Made by a program: the position numbers and the translations under genes. Positions 17,769 through 27,593 of a stretch of DNA of 64,000 nt are shown in pieces; the stretch's first letter is position 1, and the number at the start of each line of letters is the position of its first letter. Under the pieces are notes generated by a model that worked only from the letters and a program-made list of their open reading frames with translations, was not told the DNA's origin and ran no database searches. Origin of the DNA: Massilia sp. R2A-15. GTDB lineage: Bacteria > Pseudomonadota > Gammaproteobacteria > Burkholderiales > Burkholderiaceae_D. The DNA is taken from positions 4,964,453-5,028,452 of the forward strand of contig NZ_CP131935.1 of the NCBI RefSeq assembly GCF_030704305.1, in the 5' to 3' direction.

Positions 17769-18335
17769 ATGAAGAAGATTTTGTTGGCAATCGCGGTAGG
17801 CATGCTGGCCGGCGGCGCCGCCCTGGCCGAGCGCGCCGATTCGCTCAAGCCGATCAACGTGAAGGCCGATACCGGCACGGCCGACATGGTCAAGCAGGGC
17901 GGCACGTTCGAAGGCAACGTGGTGCTCACCCGCGGCACGGTGGTCATGAAGGGCGACAAGCTGAAACTCACCGAAGACCCGGAAGGCTACAATTTCGCCA
18001 CGCTGACGGCGGCGCCGGGCGCGCTCGCGACGTTCCGCCAGAAGCGTGACGGCGGCGCCGACCTGTGGGTCGAGGGCGAGGCCGAACGCATCGACTACGA
18101 CAACAAGACCGACATCATCAAGCTGTCCGGCCGCGCAAGGGTGACCAACCTGGAGGGCAGCCGCGTGACCGACCGCGCCGAAGGGCCTTTCCTTTCCTAC
18201 GACAGTCGCAAGGAGCAGTTCGCGGCGATCAACACCCCTTCCGGCCAGAGCAAGGTTGGCGGCGGCCGCGTGGAGTTCACCTTCGACCATCCCAAGCGTC
18301 CGGCGCCCGCCACGCCTGCCCCAGGAAAGCAATGA
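17769..18335 (+). CDS. lptA: LPS transport periplasmic protein LptA
   Basis: LptA oligomers bridge the periplasm in LPS transport. 188 residues with a signal peptide ([20 protein letters not shown]) and an OstA domain ([50 protein letters not shown]). AGGGAG precedes the ATG. Its stop overlaps the start of lptB (ATGATG), showing coupling. The C-terminus is a Pro/Ala-rich tail. Confidence 0.94.
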   Translation: MKKILLAIAVGMLAGGAALAERADSLKPINVKADTGTADMVKQGGTFEGNVVLTRGTVVMKGDKLKLTEDPEGYNFATLTAAPGALATFRQKRDGGADLWVEGEAERIDYDNKTDIIKLSGRARVTNLEGSRVTDRAEGPFLSYDSRKEQFAAINTPSGQSKVGGGRVEFTFDHPKRPAPATPAPGKQ

Positions 18336-19090
18336 TGGAGACAAAATCCTGCGGTAACACCCTGATCGTGCGCGGCCTGCAAAAGAGCTACGGCAAGCGG
18401 CTGGTGGTGCGCGACGTTTCGCTGCAGGTCGAATGCGGCGAAGTGGTCGGCCTGCTCGGCCCGAACGGCGCCGGCAAGACCACCTCGTTCTACATGATCG
18501 TCGGCCTGGTGCCGTCGGACGCCGGCTCGATCGACATCTCCGGCGTCGACATCTCCAGCCTGCCGATCCACCGCCGCGCGGTGCTGGGCCTGTCCTACCT
18601 GCCGCAGGAAGCCTCGGTATTCCGCAAGCTGACGGTGGAGGACAACATCCGCGCCGTGCTGGAGCTGCAGAAGGTGGACGGCAAGGCGCTGACCAAGGAC
18701 CAGATCAACGAGCGTCTCGATACGCTGCTGGCCGACCTGCAGATCGAGAAGCTGCGCGAGAACCAGGCGATGTCGCTGTCGGGCGGCGAGCGGCGCCGCG
18801 TCGAGATCGCGCGCGCGCTGGCCACCAATCCGCGCTTCGTGCTGCTCGACGAGCCGTTCGCCGGCGTCGATCCGATCGCCGTGATCGAGATCCAGCGCAT
18901 CGTGCGCTTCCTAAAGGAGCGCGGCATCGGCGTGCTCATTACCGACCATAACGTGCGCGAGACGCTCGGCATCTGCGATCGCGCGTATATTATCAACCAG
19001 GGTGCGGTGCTCGCTTCGGGCCGTCCTGACGATATCATCGCGGACGAATCGGTGCGGCGCGTGTACCTGGGCGAACATTTCCGGATGTAA
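18332..19090 (+). CDS. lptB: LPS export ABC transporter ATPase LptB
   Basis: Cytoplasmic ATPase powering LPS extraction by LptFG. 252 residues: Walker [11 protein letters not shown]-loop [17 protein letters not shown], signature [15 protein letters not shown], Walker [13 protein letters not shown], and the H-loop in [11 protein letters not shown]; all are LptB-specific. The start could be 18332 (ATGA overlap with lptA) or the adjacent ATG 18335. rpoN begins 4 bp after the stop. Confidence 0.96.
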   Translation: MMETKSCGNTLIVRGLQKSYGKRLVVRDVSLQVECGEVVGLLGPNGAGKTTSFYMIVGLVPSDAGSIDISGVDISSLPIHRRAVLGLSYLPQEASVFRKLTVEDNIRAVLELQKVDGKALTKDQINERLDTLLADLQIEKLRENQAMSLSGGERRRVEIARALATNPRFVLLDEPFAGVDPIAVIEIQRIVRFLKERGIGVLITDHNVRETLGICDRAYIINQGAVLASGRPDDIIADESVRRVYLGEHFRM

Positions 19091-19093
19091 GCC

Positions 19094-20590
19094 ATGAAAC
19101 AGTCACTGCAACTACGGACTTCCCAACACCTCGCGCTCACGCCGCAGCTGCAGCAGTCGATCCGTCTGCTGCAGTTGTCCACGCTCGAGCTGCACCAGGA
19201 ACTGACCCAGCTGCTGTCCGATAATCCGCTGCTCGAACGGCTCGACGACCCGCTCGACAACTCGGTGCGCCTGCTGGCCGATGGCGCAATCGGCGCTCCC
19301 GCCACGCCGGGCGAGGCCGCGCCGGCCCCGGGCGCGCAGGACGCGCCGCCAGGCGAGGGCAGCGGCGACGCGCCCGCCGCCGGTGAAGGCGAGGGCGGCG
19401 GCGAGGGAGAATCCCCGGAGGCGGCCGGCGGCGACAGCGAGGACTGGGGCGAGGCGGGCCGCAACAAGACGCCCGACGACGAGGATTCGCGCCCGCAGAT
19501 CGAAGCGTCGGCCACCACCTTGCGCGACCATTTGATGGAGCAGATGCGCCTGGCGATGCTCGACACGCGCGACCGCGCGCTGGTCGAACTGATGATCGAC
19601 GCGCTCGACGACAACGGCTACCTGACCGAAACGCTCGAAGAGATCCTCGAGCGCCTGCCGCCCGAGCTCGAGATCGACATCGACGAACTCAAGACCGCGC
19701 TGTCGCTGCTGCAAAGCTTCGACCCGGTCGGCGTGGGCGCCCGCAACGCGTCCGAATGCCTGGCGCTGCAGATCCGCCGCATGCCCCACGTGCCGCTGGT
19801 GACGCGGCGCATGGCGCTCGACATCGTCTGCAAGCACCTCGCGTGGTTCGCCCAGCGCGACTTCAACAAGCTGAAAAAAGCCCTCGACTGCGACGACGAG
19901 GACCTGCGCGAGGCGCAGGCCGTGATTCGCCAGTGCAATCCGCATCCGGGCGCCGCGTTCGGCTCCGGCGCCTCCGACTACGTGGTGCCGGACGTGATCG
20001 TGCGGCGCTCGAAGAACGGCTGGACCGTGTCGCTGAACCAGGATGTGATGCCGCGCCTTCGCGTCAACAGCATGTACGCCAACCTGCTCAAGAACGGCAA
20101 GGGCGAGGGCCAGCTGGGCGCCCAGCTGCAGGAGGCGAAGTGGCTGATCAAGAATATGCGCCAGCGCTTCGACACGATCTTGCGCGTGGCCGAGGCGATT
20201 GTTGAGCGGCAACGGAACTTTTTCTCGCACGGCGCGGTTGCCATGCGTCCACTTGTGCTGCGCGAAATTGCTGATACACTGGGACTACACGAGAGTACGA
20301 TATCTCGTGTGACAACCCAGAAATACATGCTTACACCGCATGGTATGTTTGAGTTGAAATACTTTTTTGGGAGCCACGTCGCCACCGAAGCAGGAGGGGA
20401 AGCATCCTCCACGGCGATACGGGCACTCATCGTGCAACTCACAGGAGCCGAAGACCCTAAAAACCCTTTATCAGACAGTAAGATCGCAGACATGCTGGGG
20501 GAACAGGGGATGGTCATTGCACGACGCACGGTGGCCAAATACCGTGAAGCGCTCAAGATCCCGCCCGTCGCCCTCCGCAAAAGTTTGTAG
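19094..20590 (+). CDS. rpoN: RNA polymerase sigma-54 factor
   Basis: Alternative sigma factor for -24/-12 promoters that need AAA+ activators. 498 residues: Gln/Leu-rich region I ([20 protein letters not shown]), a long acidic Ala/Gly/Glu/Pro-rich region II (about 60-140), the core-binding region, the HTH and the C-terminal RpoN box [10 protein letters not shown] (about 476-485) that reads the -24 element. It lies 4 bp after lptB, the conserved proteobacterial arrangement. A convincing sigma-54 promoter occurs elsewhere in this window (37071-37085). Confidence 0.97.
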   Translation: MKQSLQLRTSQHLALTPQLQQSIRLLQLSTLELHQELTQLLSDNPLLERLDDPLDNSVRLLADGAIGAPATPGEAAPAPGAQDAPPGEGSGDAPAAGEGEGGGEGESPEAAGGDSEDWGEAGRNKTPDDEDSRPQIEASATTLRDHLMEQMRLAMLDTRDRALVELMIDALDDNGYLTETLEEILERLPPELEIDIDELKTALSLLQSFDPVGVGARNASECLALQIRRMPHVPLVTRRMALDIVCKHLAWFAQRDFNKLKKALDCDDEDLREAQAVIRQCNPHPGAAFGSGASDYVVPDVIVRRSKNGWTVSLNQDVMPRLRVNSMYANLLKNGKGEGQLGAQLQEAKWLIKNMRQRFDTILRVAEAIVERQRNFFSHGAVAMRPLVLREIADTLGLHESTISRVTTQKYMLTPHGMFELKYFFGSHVATEAGGEASSTAIRALIVQLTGAEDPKNPLSDSKIADMLGEQGMVIARRTVAKYREALKIPPVALRKSL

Positions 20591-20659
20591 ATCGACCTCA
20601 CACTGTCCCTCTGCGCTTATGACGCACGAACAGCTAGCGACATCATCAAAGGAGTGTGT

Positions 20660-21013
20660 ATGAATCTCACAATCAGTGGACATCATCTCGAAGTGACCCC
20701 AGCCATCCGTGAATACGTACAGAACAAACTGGAGCGAGTGAAGCGCCATTTCGATCAAGTGATCGATATCGCCGTGATCCTCACCGTCGATAATCTGACT
20801 GAAAAAGAAAAACGGCAAAAAGCCGAAATCAACCTAAGGCTGCCGGGTAAAACCGTGAACGTCGCCAGCCTGTCGTCCGACCTGTACGCGGCCATCGACG
20901 CCCTGATCGACAAGCTCGATCGCCAGGTCATGAAATACAAATCCCAAGTGCAGGAGCACAACCACCAGGCCATCAAGCACTTGCAGGAGCCTGAGCTCCC
21001 CGCCGCCGCATAA
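20660..21013 (+). CDS. hpf: Ribosome hibernation promoting factor (HPF/YfiA family)
   Basis: Binds the 30S subunit in stationary phase and promotes inactive ribosome dimers. The 117-residue product has the family pattern [40 protein letters not shown], and ADINL-type segment [21 protein letters not shown]. It is slightly longer than short HPF but lacks the long-HPF C-terminal domain. The ATG at 20660 was chosen over GTG 20654 because AAAGGAGT (20648-20655) is correctly spaced for it. It follows rpoN, as usual. Confidence 0.95.
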   Translation: MNLTISGHHLEVTPAIREYVQNKLERVKRHFDQVIDIAVILTVDNLTEKEKRQKAEINLRLPGKTVNVASLSSDLYAAIDALIDKLDRQVMKYKSQVQEHNHQAIKHLQEPELPAAA

Positions 21014-21105
21014 GGCAGGCATCACCTGAAAGCGAGGGCGCCGTCGGCGCCCTTTTCATTTGCGCGGTCGGATAAAATACGCTTTTTCCGTCTTCGACAG
21101 CCACC

Positions 21106-22188
21106 ATGACCGACTTCGTCAAAACCCGCATCGCCAACCGCACCGGCATCATCACCCTGGACCGTCCGCGCACGCTCAACTCGCTGTCGCTGGAGATGAT
21201 CCGCGCGCTGTCCGACGTGCTGCTGGCATGGCGCGACGATCCCGCGGTGGACGCCGTGGTCCTGCGCAGCAGCACCGACAAGGCGCTGTGCGCCGGCGGC
21301 GACATCCGCTACTTCCACGACGTCGGCACCCTGCCGACCACCGGCGGCAGCGCCTCGCTGGAAGACTTCTTCACCGAAGAGTACACGCTCAACCACCTGA
21401 TCCACTTCTACCCAAAGCTGTACGTGGCGTTGATGGACGGCGTGGTGATGGGCGGCGGCCTTGGCATCTCCGAAGCGGGCCCGGACACCGGCCTGCGCGT
21501 GGTTACCGATGGCACCAAGCTGGCTATGCCCGAGGTGAACATCGGCCTGTTCCCGGATGTCGGCGGCAGCTACTTTCTGGCGCGCGCGCCGGGCAAGCTT
21601 GGCCTTTACCTCGGCCTGACGGGCCTGACGGTGCGCGCCGCCGATGCGCTGTACGCGGGCCTGGCCGACACCTTCGTGCCGCAGGCCCAGATGCCCGCGC
21701 TGGCCCAACTGATCGAAGATACGCCGGGCAGCGAACTGCGCGCGGCGATCACGCAATTTGCCGCGCCGTTCTCGGCCGGCCCGAGCGTGCTCGAAGCGGA
21801 GCGCGCGTCGATCGACCACCATTTCGGCGAGTCGACCGTCGAAGCGATCATGGCGTCGCTGGAGAAGGACGAAGGCGTGTTCGCGCAGAAGGCGCTGGCC
21901 GCAATGAAGAAGCGCTCGCCGCTGCTGATGCGCGTGACGATCGAGCTGCTGCGCCGCGGCGCCGCCATGAGCCTGGCCGATTGCCTGCGCCTCGAGCGCA
22001 TCCTGGTGCGGCGCAATTTCGAGCACGGCGAAGTACTCGAAGGGATTCGCGCGCTGGTGATCGACAAGGACAACGAGCCGAAATGGAATCCGCCGACGCT
22101 GGCGGAGGTGACCGACGAGATGGTCGCGCAGTTCTTCAACTCGCCGTGGCCGGAGCGGGCGCACCCGCTGCGCGACCTGGGGAATTAA
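21106..22188 (+). CDS. Enoyl-CoA hydratase/isomerase family, 3-hydroxyisobutyryl-CoA hydrolase-like
   Basis: 360 residues of crotonase fold. The length and the segments [42 protein letters not shown] and the C-terminal EPKWNPPTL resemble 3-hydroxyisobutyryl-CoA hydrolases of valine catabolism more than standard hydratases (about 260 residues). The oxyanion-hole regions are intact. It is convergent with rapZ, and the two coding ends overlap by 4 bp (22185-22188). It stands alone, so its pathway is not supported by neighbours. Confidence 0.82.
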   Translation: MTDFVKTRIANRTGIITLDRPRTLNSLSLEMIRALSDVLLAWRDDPAVDAVVLRSSTDKALCAGGDIRYFHDVGTLPTTGGSASLEDFFTEEYTLNHLIHFYPKLYVALMDGVVMGGGLGISEAGPDTGLRVVTDGTKLAMPEVNIGLFPDVGGSYFLARAPGKLGLYLGLTGLTVRAADALYAGLADTFVPQAQMPALAQLIEDTPGSELRAAITQFAAPFSAGPSVLEAERASIDHHFGESTVEAIMASLEKDEGVFAQKALAAMKKRSPLLMRVTIELLRRGAAMSLADCLRLERILVRRNFEHGEVLEGIRALVIDKDNEPKWNPPTLAEVTDEMVAQFFNSPWPERAHPLRDLGN

Positions 22189-23048
22189 GACTGTTCGCGG
22201 TGGCGCAGCACGACGCGCTCGGTGGGGCTGAAGTAGGCGGCGAGCCGTTCGGCCATGTACACCGAGCGGTGCTGGCCGCCGGTGCAGCCGAGGGCCACGG
22301 TCAGGTAGCTGCGGTTATCGGTCTTGAATGAGGGCAGCCACTTCTCGATGAAGGCGCGAATGTCCTCCAGCAGGTCGGCCGCGCTGGGCTGGGCGTCGAG
22401 GAAGGCGATCACCGGCGCGTCCATGCCGGTGAGCGGGCGGAGCGTGATGTCGTAGTAGGGATTGGGCAGCGCGCGCACGTCGAACACGAAGTCCGCGTCG
22501 AGCGGCACGCCGAGCTTGAAGGCGAACGATTCGAAGAACAGCGTCAGCGGCGCGCGTTCGATCTCCACCAGTTCCTTGATCCAGGCGCGCAGCTTGTTGG
22601 CCGAGAGCTCCGATGTGTCGATCACGTGGCCCAGCTGCTCGATCGCCGACAGGCGCTCGCGCTCTTCCAGGATGCATTCGATCAACGTACGGCGCGCGGC
22701 CGGATTGGCGTGCGGGCGCAGCTCGTGCGACAGCGGATGGCTGCGGCGCGTTTCGGAAAAGCGCGCCACCAGCGAATGCGTGTTCGCGGTCAGGAACATC
22801 ACCTTCACGTCGTGGCCCTGGTCCTTGAGCATGCGCACGTTGGCGGGCAGGTCCACCAGCGACTCGGCGCTGCGCGCATCGACCGCGACGGCCAGGCTTT
22901 CGGTGCCTTCGTTATGCAAGGTGTCGACCAGCTGGGGCAGCAGGGCGGGCGGCAGATTGTCGACGCAGTAGTAGCCGCCGTCTTCGAGGACGTTGAGGGC
23001 CACGGACTTGCCGGAGCCGGAGATGCCAGTGATAAGTACGATGCGCAT
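22185..23048 (-). CDS. rapZ: RNase adapter protein RapZ
   Basis: P-loop protein; in E. coli RapZ guides RNase E to the sRNA GlmZ, in other bacteria its role is less clear. 287 residues: Walker A GISGSGKS (8-15), Walker B-like VKVMFLTAN, and the conserved C-terminal [15 protein letters not shown]. The start at 23048 was chosen over upstream in-frame codons because it gives the family N-terminus [15 protein letters not shown]; the extension reads through a degenerate family 1 repeat. Normally next to hprK, here separated from it by ivy and an IS. Confidence 0.94.
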   Translation of the reverse strand: MRIVLITGISGSGKSVALNVLEDGGYYCVDNLPPALLPQLVDTLHNEGTESLAVAVDARSAESLVDLPANVRMLKDQGHDVKVMFLTANTHSLVARFSETRRSHPLSHELRPHANPAARRTLIECILEERERLSAIEQLGHVIDTSELSANKLRAWIKELVEIERAPLTLFFESFAFKLGVPLDADFVFDVRALPNPYYDITLRPLTGMDAPVIAFLDAQPSAADLLEDIRAFIEKWLPSFKTDNRSYLTVALGCTGGQHRSVYMAERLAAYFSPTERVVLRHREQS

Positions 23049-23076
23049 GTATCGATGATACCGCAAGCTGCGCTTT

Positions 23077-23103
23077 GGGGTCAGGTCCGCGGGAACGACG
23101 GGG
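23077..23103 (+). repeat. Family 1 repeat, degenerate copy f
   Basis: The left arm GGGGTCAGGTCC is intact and the right half is eroded (GGGAACGACGGGGA). It lies between rapZ and the ivy-like gene. Confidence 0.65.
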
Positions 23104-23151
23104 ACGCCTAGTCGCCGTCTTTCAGTCATCGGCGCCTGCGTGATCCCTGTT

Positions 23152-23622
23152 TCAGTCGCCGTGCCGAGACCGAAATTCTTGCTGGATTTCCGATGGAAGA
23201 ACTGAGTAGTCGTCGCCGTTTCCGTACCAACGCAATGAGGTCCGATTTTCCGCGCGGGTGAAAAAGCCCGCCCACAATCGCAGCTTCTCCATGTCCACTA
23301 CCACCATAGCGTGTTCCGATGGACAGTCGTGGGGCTTGCACTTGTTAATTACCAAGAAATTTCCCATCTGGGTGACGGGAGTCTCCACATGGTAGCCATC
23401 CAGCAGCTTGCGTTCGTTGGCGGGCACGACGCTGTTGAAGATCTTGTTGATGGGTGCAGCCGCCAGGATGCTCACGCGCTTTTTGTTCACCGTAGTGGTC
23501 GGGTATTTCCCGACCCATGAGGATAAGGATTCTGCGTTCCAGCCGGCTGGATCATTGGCGAAGCAGGCGCCGGCCGAAGCGAACATCAGGACTGACAGGG
23601 CGAGGAATCGTCTCATGGCCAT
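23152..23622 (-). CDS. Ivy-type C-type lysozyme inhibitor
   Basis: 156 residues with a signal peptide (to about ACFA-ND, residue 23), so periplasmic. The central sequence [12 protein letters not shown] contains the CKPHDC loop (95-100) that in E. coli Ivy plugs the active site of C-type lysozyme, with its two cysteines forming a disulphide. The following strand [18 protein letters not shown] also fits Ivy. Ivy proteins protect periplasmic peptidoglycan from host or predator lysozyme and may dampen endogenous lytic enzymes. The start could be ATG 23622 or 23616. The gene breaks the ptsN-hprK-rapZ series and stands beside an IS. Confidence 0.85.
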   Translation of the reverse strand: MAMRRFLALSVLMFASAGACFANDPAGWNAESLSSWVGKYPTTTVNKKRVSILAAAPINKIFNSVVPANERKLLDGYHVETPVTQMGNFLVINKCKPHDCPSEHAMVVVDMEKLRLWAGFFTRAENRTSLRWYGNGDDYSVLPSEIQQEFRSRHGD

Positions 23623-23683
23623 TTCTCACTGGTGGATCGTATGAAGACAGACTTGTCGTCAAAACTACGTCCGCGACAAAAAC

Positions 23684-23696
23684 GGGGTCAGGTCCG
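23684..23696 (+). repeat. Family 1 repeat, left part of a copy split by the IS481-family element
   Basis: GGGGTCAGGTCCG; its last five bases GTCCG (23692-23696) are duplicated on the far side of the element (24990-24994). Confidence 0.93.
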
Positions 23697-23751
23697 TGTT
23701 TTGTAGGGAGACATGGGTAACACTTTGTCGGGGGACATAGGTAACACTTTT
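23697..23751 (+). repeat. Left terminal inverted repeat of the IS481-family element
   Basis: Begins TGTTTTGTA, then holds two tandem near-copies of GGGRGACATRGGTAACACTT (23706-23729 and 23730-23751). The right end holds the same pair inverted. Confidence 0.85.
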
Positions 23752-23788
23752 ATCATCATCGTACTTTCCAATAAATGTGGAGCGTACG

Positions 23789-24925
23789 ATGCCTTGGATG
23801 GAGTGTTCTCAGATGTCCTCACGGCTTGAATTTGTGCGGTTGGCCCAAGCTCACGACGCCAATATCTCAGCGCTTTGTACGGCGTTCGGCATAAGCAGGA
23901 AGACTGGCTACAAATGGCTGCAGCGCCATGAATTAGGCGGCGTCGATGGTTTGGCAAACCGTTCACGCCGTCCTTCCAACTCGCCAGGGCGAAGCAGCAG
24001 AGATGTTGAAGCGACGATCGTCGACCTGCATCGTGCGTATCCTTGCTGGGGGGCGCGTAAACTGAAGGCGCTTCTGCCAGACGGGTTTCCCGACCTTCAC
24101 CACTCCACGATTGATTCCATCCTTCGGCGCAATGGCTGCGAGTTGGTCCCTTTGACCAACCCTGGCAAGCTTGCGTTGAGCAGGTTTGAACACGAAGCGC
24201 CGAACCTGCTTTGGCAAATGGACTTCAAAGGTCATTTCCCGCTCACTGACGCTGCTGCCAGACGCTGTCACCCGTTGACCGTTCTCGACGACCATTCGCG
24301 CTTTAATATCTGCCTGATCGCCTGTTCCGCAGAGTCTGGCGAGCAGGTACAGACTGCCTTGATCCAGGCATTCAGGAAGTATGGCTTACCTCAGCGGATC
24401 ACCTGCGATAACGGTCCGCCGTGGGGAACTGCCGGACGCGGGACTGTGTCGGCCCTGGAGGCGTGGATGATACGACTCGGTGTTCGCGTCGGCCACAGCA
24501 CGCCATACCATCCGCAAACGCAAGGCAAGGACGAGCGGTTTCACCGCACCTTAAAGCGCGAATTGTTGGAGCGCTACGGGTTCAACTCGATTGAGCTTTG
24601 CCAAGCCAGTTTTGATCGCTGGCGCGACGAGTACAACCTTATTCGGCCCCACCAAGCCTTAGGGCAATGTCCCCCCGTTTCCCGGTATTCGGTCAGCGGC
24701 CGCGCCTATCCGGAGTCATTGCCCACGATTGAGTACGAACCCGAAGACGAGGTGCGCATGGTGCGGCGCACCGGCCGGATCAAATACAACAGCGACGAAC
24801 ACTTTATCGGCGAGGGATTGAAAGGACAGCCCGTGGCGGTGCGTCAGTCCGCTATTGATGGAGTCATGGACGTCTTCTACTGCAGCCAGAAAATTCGCAC
24901 GCTCGACCTTCGAAAAACCGCCTAA
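23789..24925 (+). CDS. IS481-family transposase
   Basis: 378 residues from ATG 23789. An N-terminal HTH (ANISALCTAFGISRKTGYKWLQ, about residues 24-45) binds the ends; the integrase-core DDE domain has Asp145 (LLWQMDFKG), Asp207 (ITCDNGP) and Glu249 (GKDERFHRTL), followed by the YNLIRPHQALGQCPPVSRY segment typical of IS481. No frameshift or stop is seen, so the enzyme should be functional. It catalyses DNA cleavage and strand transfer at the terminal repeats. Confidence 0.95.
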   Translation: MPWMECSQMSSRLEFVRLAQAHDANISALCTAFGISRKTGYKWLQRHELGGVDGLANRSRRPSNSPGRSSRDVEATIVDLHRAYPCWGARKLKALLPDGFPDLHHSTIDSILRRNGCELVPLTNPGKLALSRFEHEAPNLLWQMDFKGHFPLTDAAARRCHPLTVLDDHSRFNICLIACSAESGEQVQTALIQAFRKYGLPQRITCDNGPPWGTAGRGTVSALEAWMIRLGVRVGHSTPYHPQTQGKDERFHRTLKRELLERYGFNSIELCQASFDRWRDEYNLIRPHQALGQCPPVSRYSVSGRAYPESLPTIEYEPEDEVRMVRRTGRIKYNSDEHFIGEGLKGQPVAVRQSAIDGVMDVFYCSQKIRTLDLRKTA

Positions 24926-24936
24926 AATCGGACTTC

Positions 24937-24989
24937 GTGTGTAACCCATGTCCCCCGACAAAGTGTTACCCATGTCCCCCGGCCATACA
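24937..24989 (-). repeat. Right terminal inverted repeat of the IS481-family element
   Basis: Read on the minus strand it begins TGTATGGCC and then holds two tandem units matching those of the left end. Confidence 0.85.
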
Positions 24990-25008
24990 GTCCGCAGGAC
25001 CAGACCCC
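24990..25008 (+). repeat. Family 1 repeat, right part of the copy split by the IS481-family element
   Basis: GTCCG plus CAGGACCAGACCCC; it completes the copy begun at 23684. Confidence 0.93.
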
Positions 25009-25081
25009 AGACTTCGTTATGCGCCGGGAGGACGGCCGGGGGCTGGTCCCGCAGGGCGACGCGGACGCCGAATCCCCATTC

Positions 25082-26017
25082 TTAGTCGCCCGACATCGCC
25101 TGGCGCTGGCGCTCCATGAATTCCTGCAGCGTGTCGATACCGCGCAGCTGCAGGATCGTGTTGCGCACCGCGGCCTCCAGCAGCACCGCGATGTTGCGGC
25201 CGGCCGCCACGGGAATGACGACCTTGCGCACCGGCAGTCCCAGCACTTCCTCTGTCGGGAACATGAACGGCAGGCGCTCGACTTCTTCTTCCAGCGCGCT
25301 GCGCCGCACCAGGTGCACGATCAGCTTCAGGCGCATCTTGCGCCGCACCGCGGTCTCGCCGAAGATCGCCTTGATGTCGAGCAGGCCCAGTCCGCGCACT
25401 TCAAGCAGGTTTTGCAGCAGCGCCGGGCAGCGTCCCTCGATCATGTTTGGCGCGATGCGCGAGAACTCCACCGCGTCGTCGGCCACCAGGCCGTGGCTGC
25501 GCGAGATCAGCTCCAAACCCAGCTCGCTTTTGCCCAGGCCCGAGTCGCCGGTAATCAGCACGCCCACGCCCAGCACGTCCATGAACACGCCATGCATGAT
25601 GATCCGCTGCGCCAGTTTCTTCGACAGGTAGACGCGCAGGTAGTCGATCACTTGCGCGGCCGGCAGCGGCGTGGAGAACAGCGGGATGTTTTGTTCGTCG
25701 CAGATGGCGAGGATATCGGGCGGAGTGTCGAGCCCCTGCGCGATGATCAGCGCCGGCGGGCCGCCCGCAATCAGCTCGCCGATGACGTGGCTGCGCGAAC
25801 TCGATTTGAGGCGGTGGTAGTAGGTGAGTTCCTGGTGTCCGAACACCTGGATGCGGCCGGGGTGGATCAGGTTCAGGTGGCCGACCTGGTCGGCCGCCGA
25901 CGCCACATCGCCCGAAATGAGCCGCTCGCCGCCGGGGAAGCCGGCGAACCAGCCAAGCTGCAGGCTTTCGCGGTTGTCGTCGTACAGCCGTTGGATCGTC
26001 AGCGGGGTTTGCAGCAT
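25082..26017 (-). CDS. hprK: HPr kinase/phosphorylase
   Basis: HprK phosphorylates and dephosphorylates Ser46-type residues of HPr/Npr proteins. 311 residues: an N-terminal MurF-like domain and a C-terminal P-loop kinase domain with GDSGLGKS (157-164) followed by [10 protein letters not shown], and the HprK signature around [15 protein letters not shown]. In proteobacteria it works with the nitrogen-related PTS (PtsN next door). It lies 50 bp downstream of ptsN in the same orientation; rapZ, normally next, is displaced by ivy and the IS. Confidence 0.95.
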   Translation of the reverse strand: MLQTPLTIQRLYDDNRESLQLGWFAGFPGGERLISGDVASAADQVGHLNLIHPGRIQVFGHQELTYYHRLKSSSRSHVIGELIAGGPPALIIAQGLDTPPDILAICDEQNIPLFSTPLPAAQVIDYLRVYLSKKLAQRIIMHGVFMDVLGVGVLITGDSGLGKSELGLELISRSHGLVADDAVEFSRIAPNMIEGRCPALLQNLLEVRGLGLLDIKAIFGETAVRRKMRLKLIVHLVRRSALEEEVERLPFMFPTEEVLGLPVRKVVIPVAAGRNIAVLLEAAVRNTILQLRGIDTLQEFMERQRQAMSGD

Positions 26018-26067
26018 GAACGGGTCTTCTGAAAAGTGAAGGGCGGCACGCGCCCGGCACCGGAAGT

Positions 26068-26550
26068 TTAACCCAAGGCTTGCAGGCTAGGTTGCCAATT
26101 GACGATGCGCGAATGCACCGATTTCGGGTCGGGATCGGTCGCCAGCGCGGTGCGGATGGCGTCGTCGGAAAACATCTCGGCGATCTCGGACAGGATCTCC
26201 AGGTGCTGCTGGGTCACGTGGTCCGGGATCAGCAGGAAAAACAGCAGGTTGACGGGCAGGCCGTCGGGCGACTCGAACGGGATCGGCTCGGCCAGGCGCA
26301 CGAACGCGGCCAGCGGGGACTTGAGGCTCTTGCTGCCCTTGATGCGCCCGTGCGGCACGGCGACGCCATGGCCCAGGCCGGTGGAGCCCAGACGCTCCCG
26401 GGCGAACAGGTTGTCCGACACGGTCGAGCGGGCGATGCCGCAGTTGTTCTCGAAAATCAGGCCTGCCTGCTCGAAAGCGCGCTTCTTGCTGGACACTTCG
26501 AGATCGAGCAACACGTTCTCGAGAGATAAAATTTTGCTAAGGTTCGTCAT
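26068..26550 (-). CDS. ptsN: Nitrogen-regulatory PTS protein EIIA-Ntr
   Basis: Phosphoryl acceptor of the PTS-Ntr chain, in other proteobacteria linked to K+ transport and stress control. 160 residues with the phosphorylatable His67 in [10 protein letters not shown] and the EIIA-2 pattern [23 protein letters not shown] 26550 gives the normal N-terminus [18 protein letters not shown]; the longer frame was rejected. In many proteobacteria ptsN follows rpoN-hpf directly; here it is on the opposite strand about 5 kb away. Confidence 0.94.
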   Translation of the reverse strand: MTNLSKILSLENVLLDLEVSSKKRAFEQAGLIFENNCGIARSTVSDNLFARERLGSTGLGHGVAVPHGRIKGSKSLKSPLAAFVRLAEPIPFESPDGLPVNLLFFLLIPDHVTQQHLEILSEIAEMFSDDAIRTALATDPDPKSVHSRIVNWQPSLQALG

Positions 26551-26741
26551 ATGACACAATGATGGTGCGACGCACAAAGGTGCTTGAGAGCCAGAATTAT
26601 AGGCCTGTTTCCCGGCCGTGGCTTGCGAATTCTGGCCCCGCAACTGTTCAACAACACGGGGTGCGCCCCTTGATCACGCTATTCCTGTTGTGGTAATAAC
26701 GTCAACACGGGCGGTTGGTATCGTTGAGTTGTATCAATCGC

Positions 26742-27569
26742 TCATTGACGCGCGTTACGCAGGTTGGGCGGGCGCCCACTGGTAAAGTTGGTGCGCCAGG
26801 GGTTAATATCAAGACCGCCCCGGCGGGTATAGCGGGCGTACACCGCCAGTTTCTGCGGTTTGCAGGCGCGCATGATGTCGACGAAGATGCGCTCGACACA
26901 TTGTTCGTGAAACTCGTTGTGCTCGCGGAAGCCGATCAAGTAGCGCAGCAGGCCTTCCTGGTCGATCTGCGGGCCGATGTAATGAATCTGTACGCTGGCC
27001 CAGTCCGGCTGGCCGGTGACCAGGCAGTTCGACTTGAGCAGGTGCGACACCAGCTTCTCTTCGACCGGCGCCTCGTCGTGACTGGCCGACAGCAGCGACG
27101 GCATCGGCGAATACTGGTCCACTTCGATGTCGAGGCGGTCCAGCAGCAGGCCGTCGAGTTCGCCCATCTTCAGCGTCTCGAATTGTTCCGGCAAGGTCAG
27201 CGTGACCTGGACCGGTGCGCCGAAGCCGGCCGACAGATCCTCGCGCAGCAAGGCCAGCAGCGCTTCCTCGTTGGCCAGGCGAGTCTGGTTGAACGAATTT
27301 AAATACAGCTTGAACGACTTCGACTCGATGATATTCGGCGTGTCGGCCGGCGCCGTGATGGTTGCGATCGCCACCTGCGGCTTGCCGCGCATGTTCAGCC
27401 ACGAAATTTCGTAGGCATTCCAGATATCGACACCGAAGAAGGGCAGGGTGCCGTTCAGCTGCAGTTCGTCGCGCTTGCCCTGGCGCGGAATCGGGAACAA
27501 CAGGTCGGGTGCGTATTGCGTCTGGTAGGCGGAGGTTTTGCCGAGGGGCGATTGGTCTGCAGTAGTCAT
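26742..27569 (-). CDS. queF: NADPH-dependent 7-cyano-7-deazaguanine reductase
   Basis: Reduces preQ0 to preQ1 in queuosine synthesis. 275 residues, the bimodular (YqfF-like, type II) QueF. The catalytic Cys182 is in [13 protein letters not shown] with Asp189, and the substrate-binding [14 protein letters not shown] segment is at 82-95. No other queuosine genes are visible in the window. The ilvA stop lies about 25 bp upstream in the same direction. Confidence 0.95.
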   Translation of the reverse strand: MTTADQSPLGKTSAYQTQYAPDLLFPIPRQGKRDELQLNGTLPFFGVDIWNAYEISWLNMRGKPQVAIATITAPADTPNIIESKSFKLYLNSFNQTRLANEEALLALLREDLSAGFGAPVQVTLTLPEQFETLKMGELDGLLLDRLDIEVDQYSPMPSLLSASHDEAPVEEKLVSHLLKSNCLVTGQPDWASVQIHYIGPQIDQEGLLRYLIGFREHNEFHEQCVERIFVDIMRACKPQKLAVYARYTRRGGLDINPWRTNFTSGRPPNLRNARQ

Positions 27570-27593
27570 TGATCTAGGGGGCTGACCCCTCAG

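Larger units (their letters stand above)
23697..24989 (+). mobile_element. IS481-family insertion sequence, complete
   Basis: 1293 bp with ends TGT...ACA and long imperfect terminal inverted repeats; GACATGGGTAACACTTTGTC is shared by both ends. It is flanked by the 5-bp direct repeat GTCCG (23692-23696 and 24990-24994). Removing the element and one GTCCG restores a perfect family 1 repeat. It carries one intact DDE transposase gene, so it appears complete and possibly recently inserted. Confidence 0.93.
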
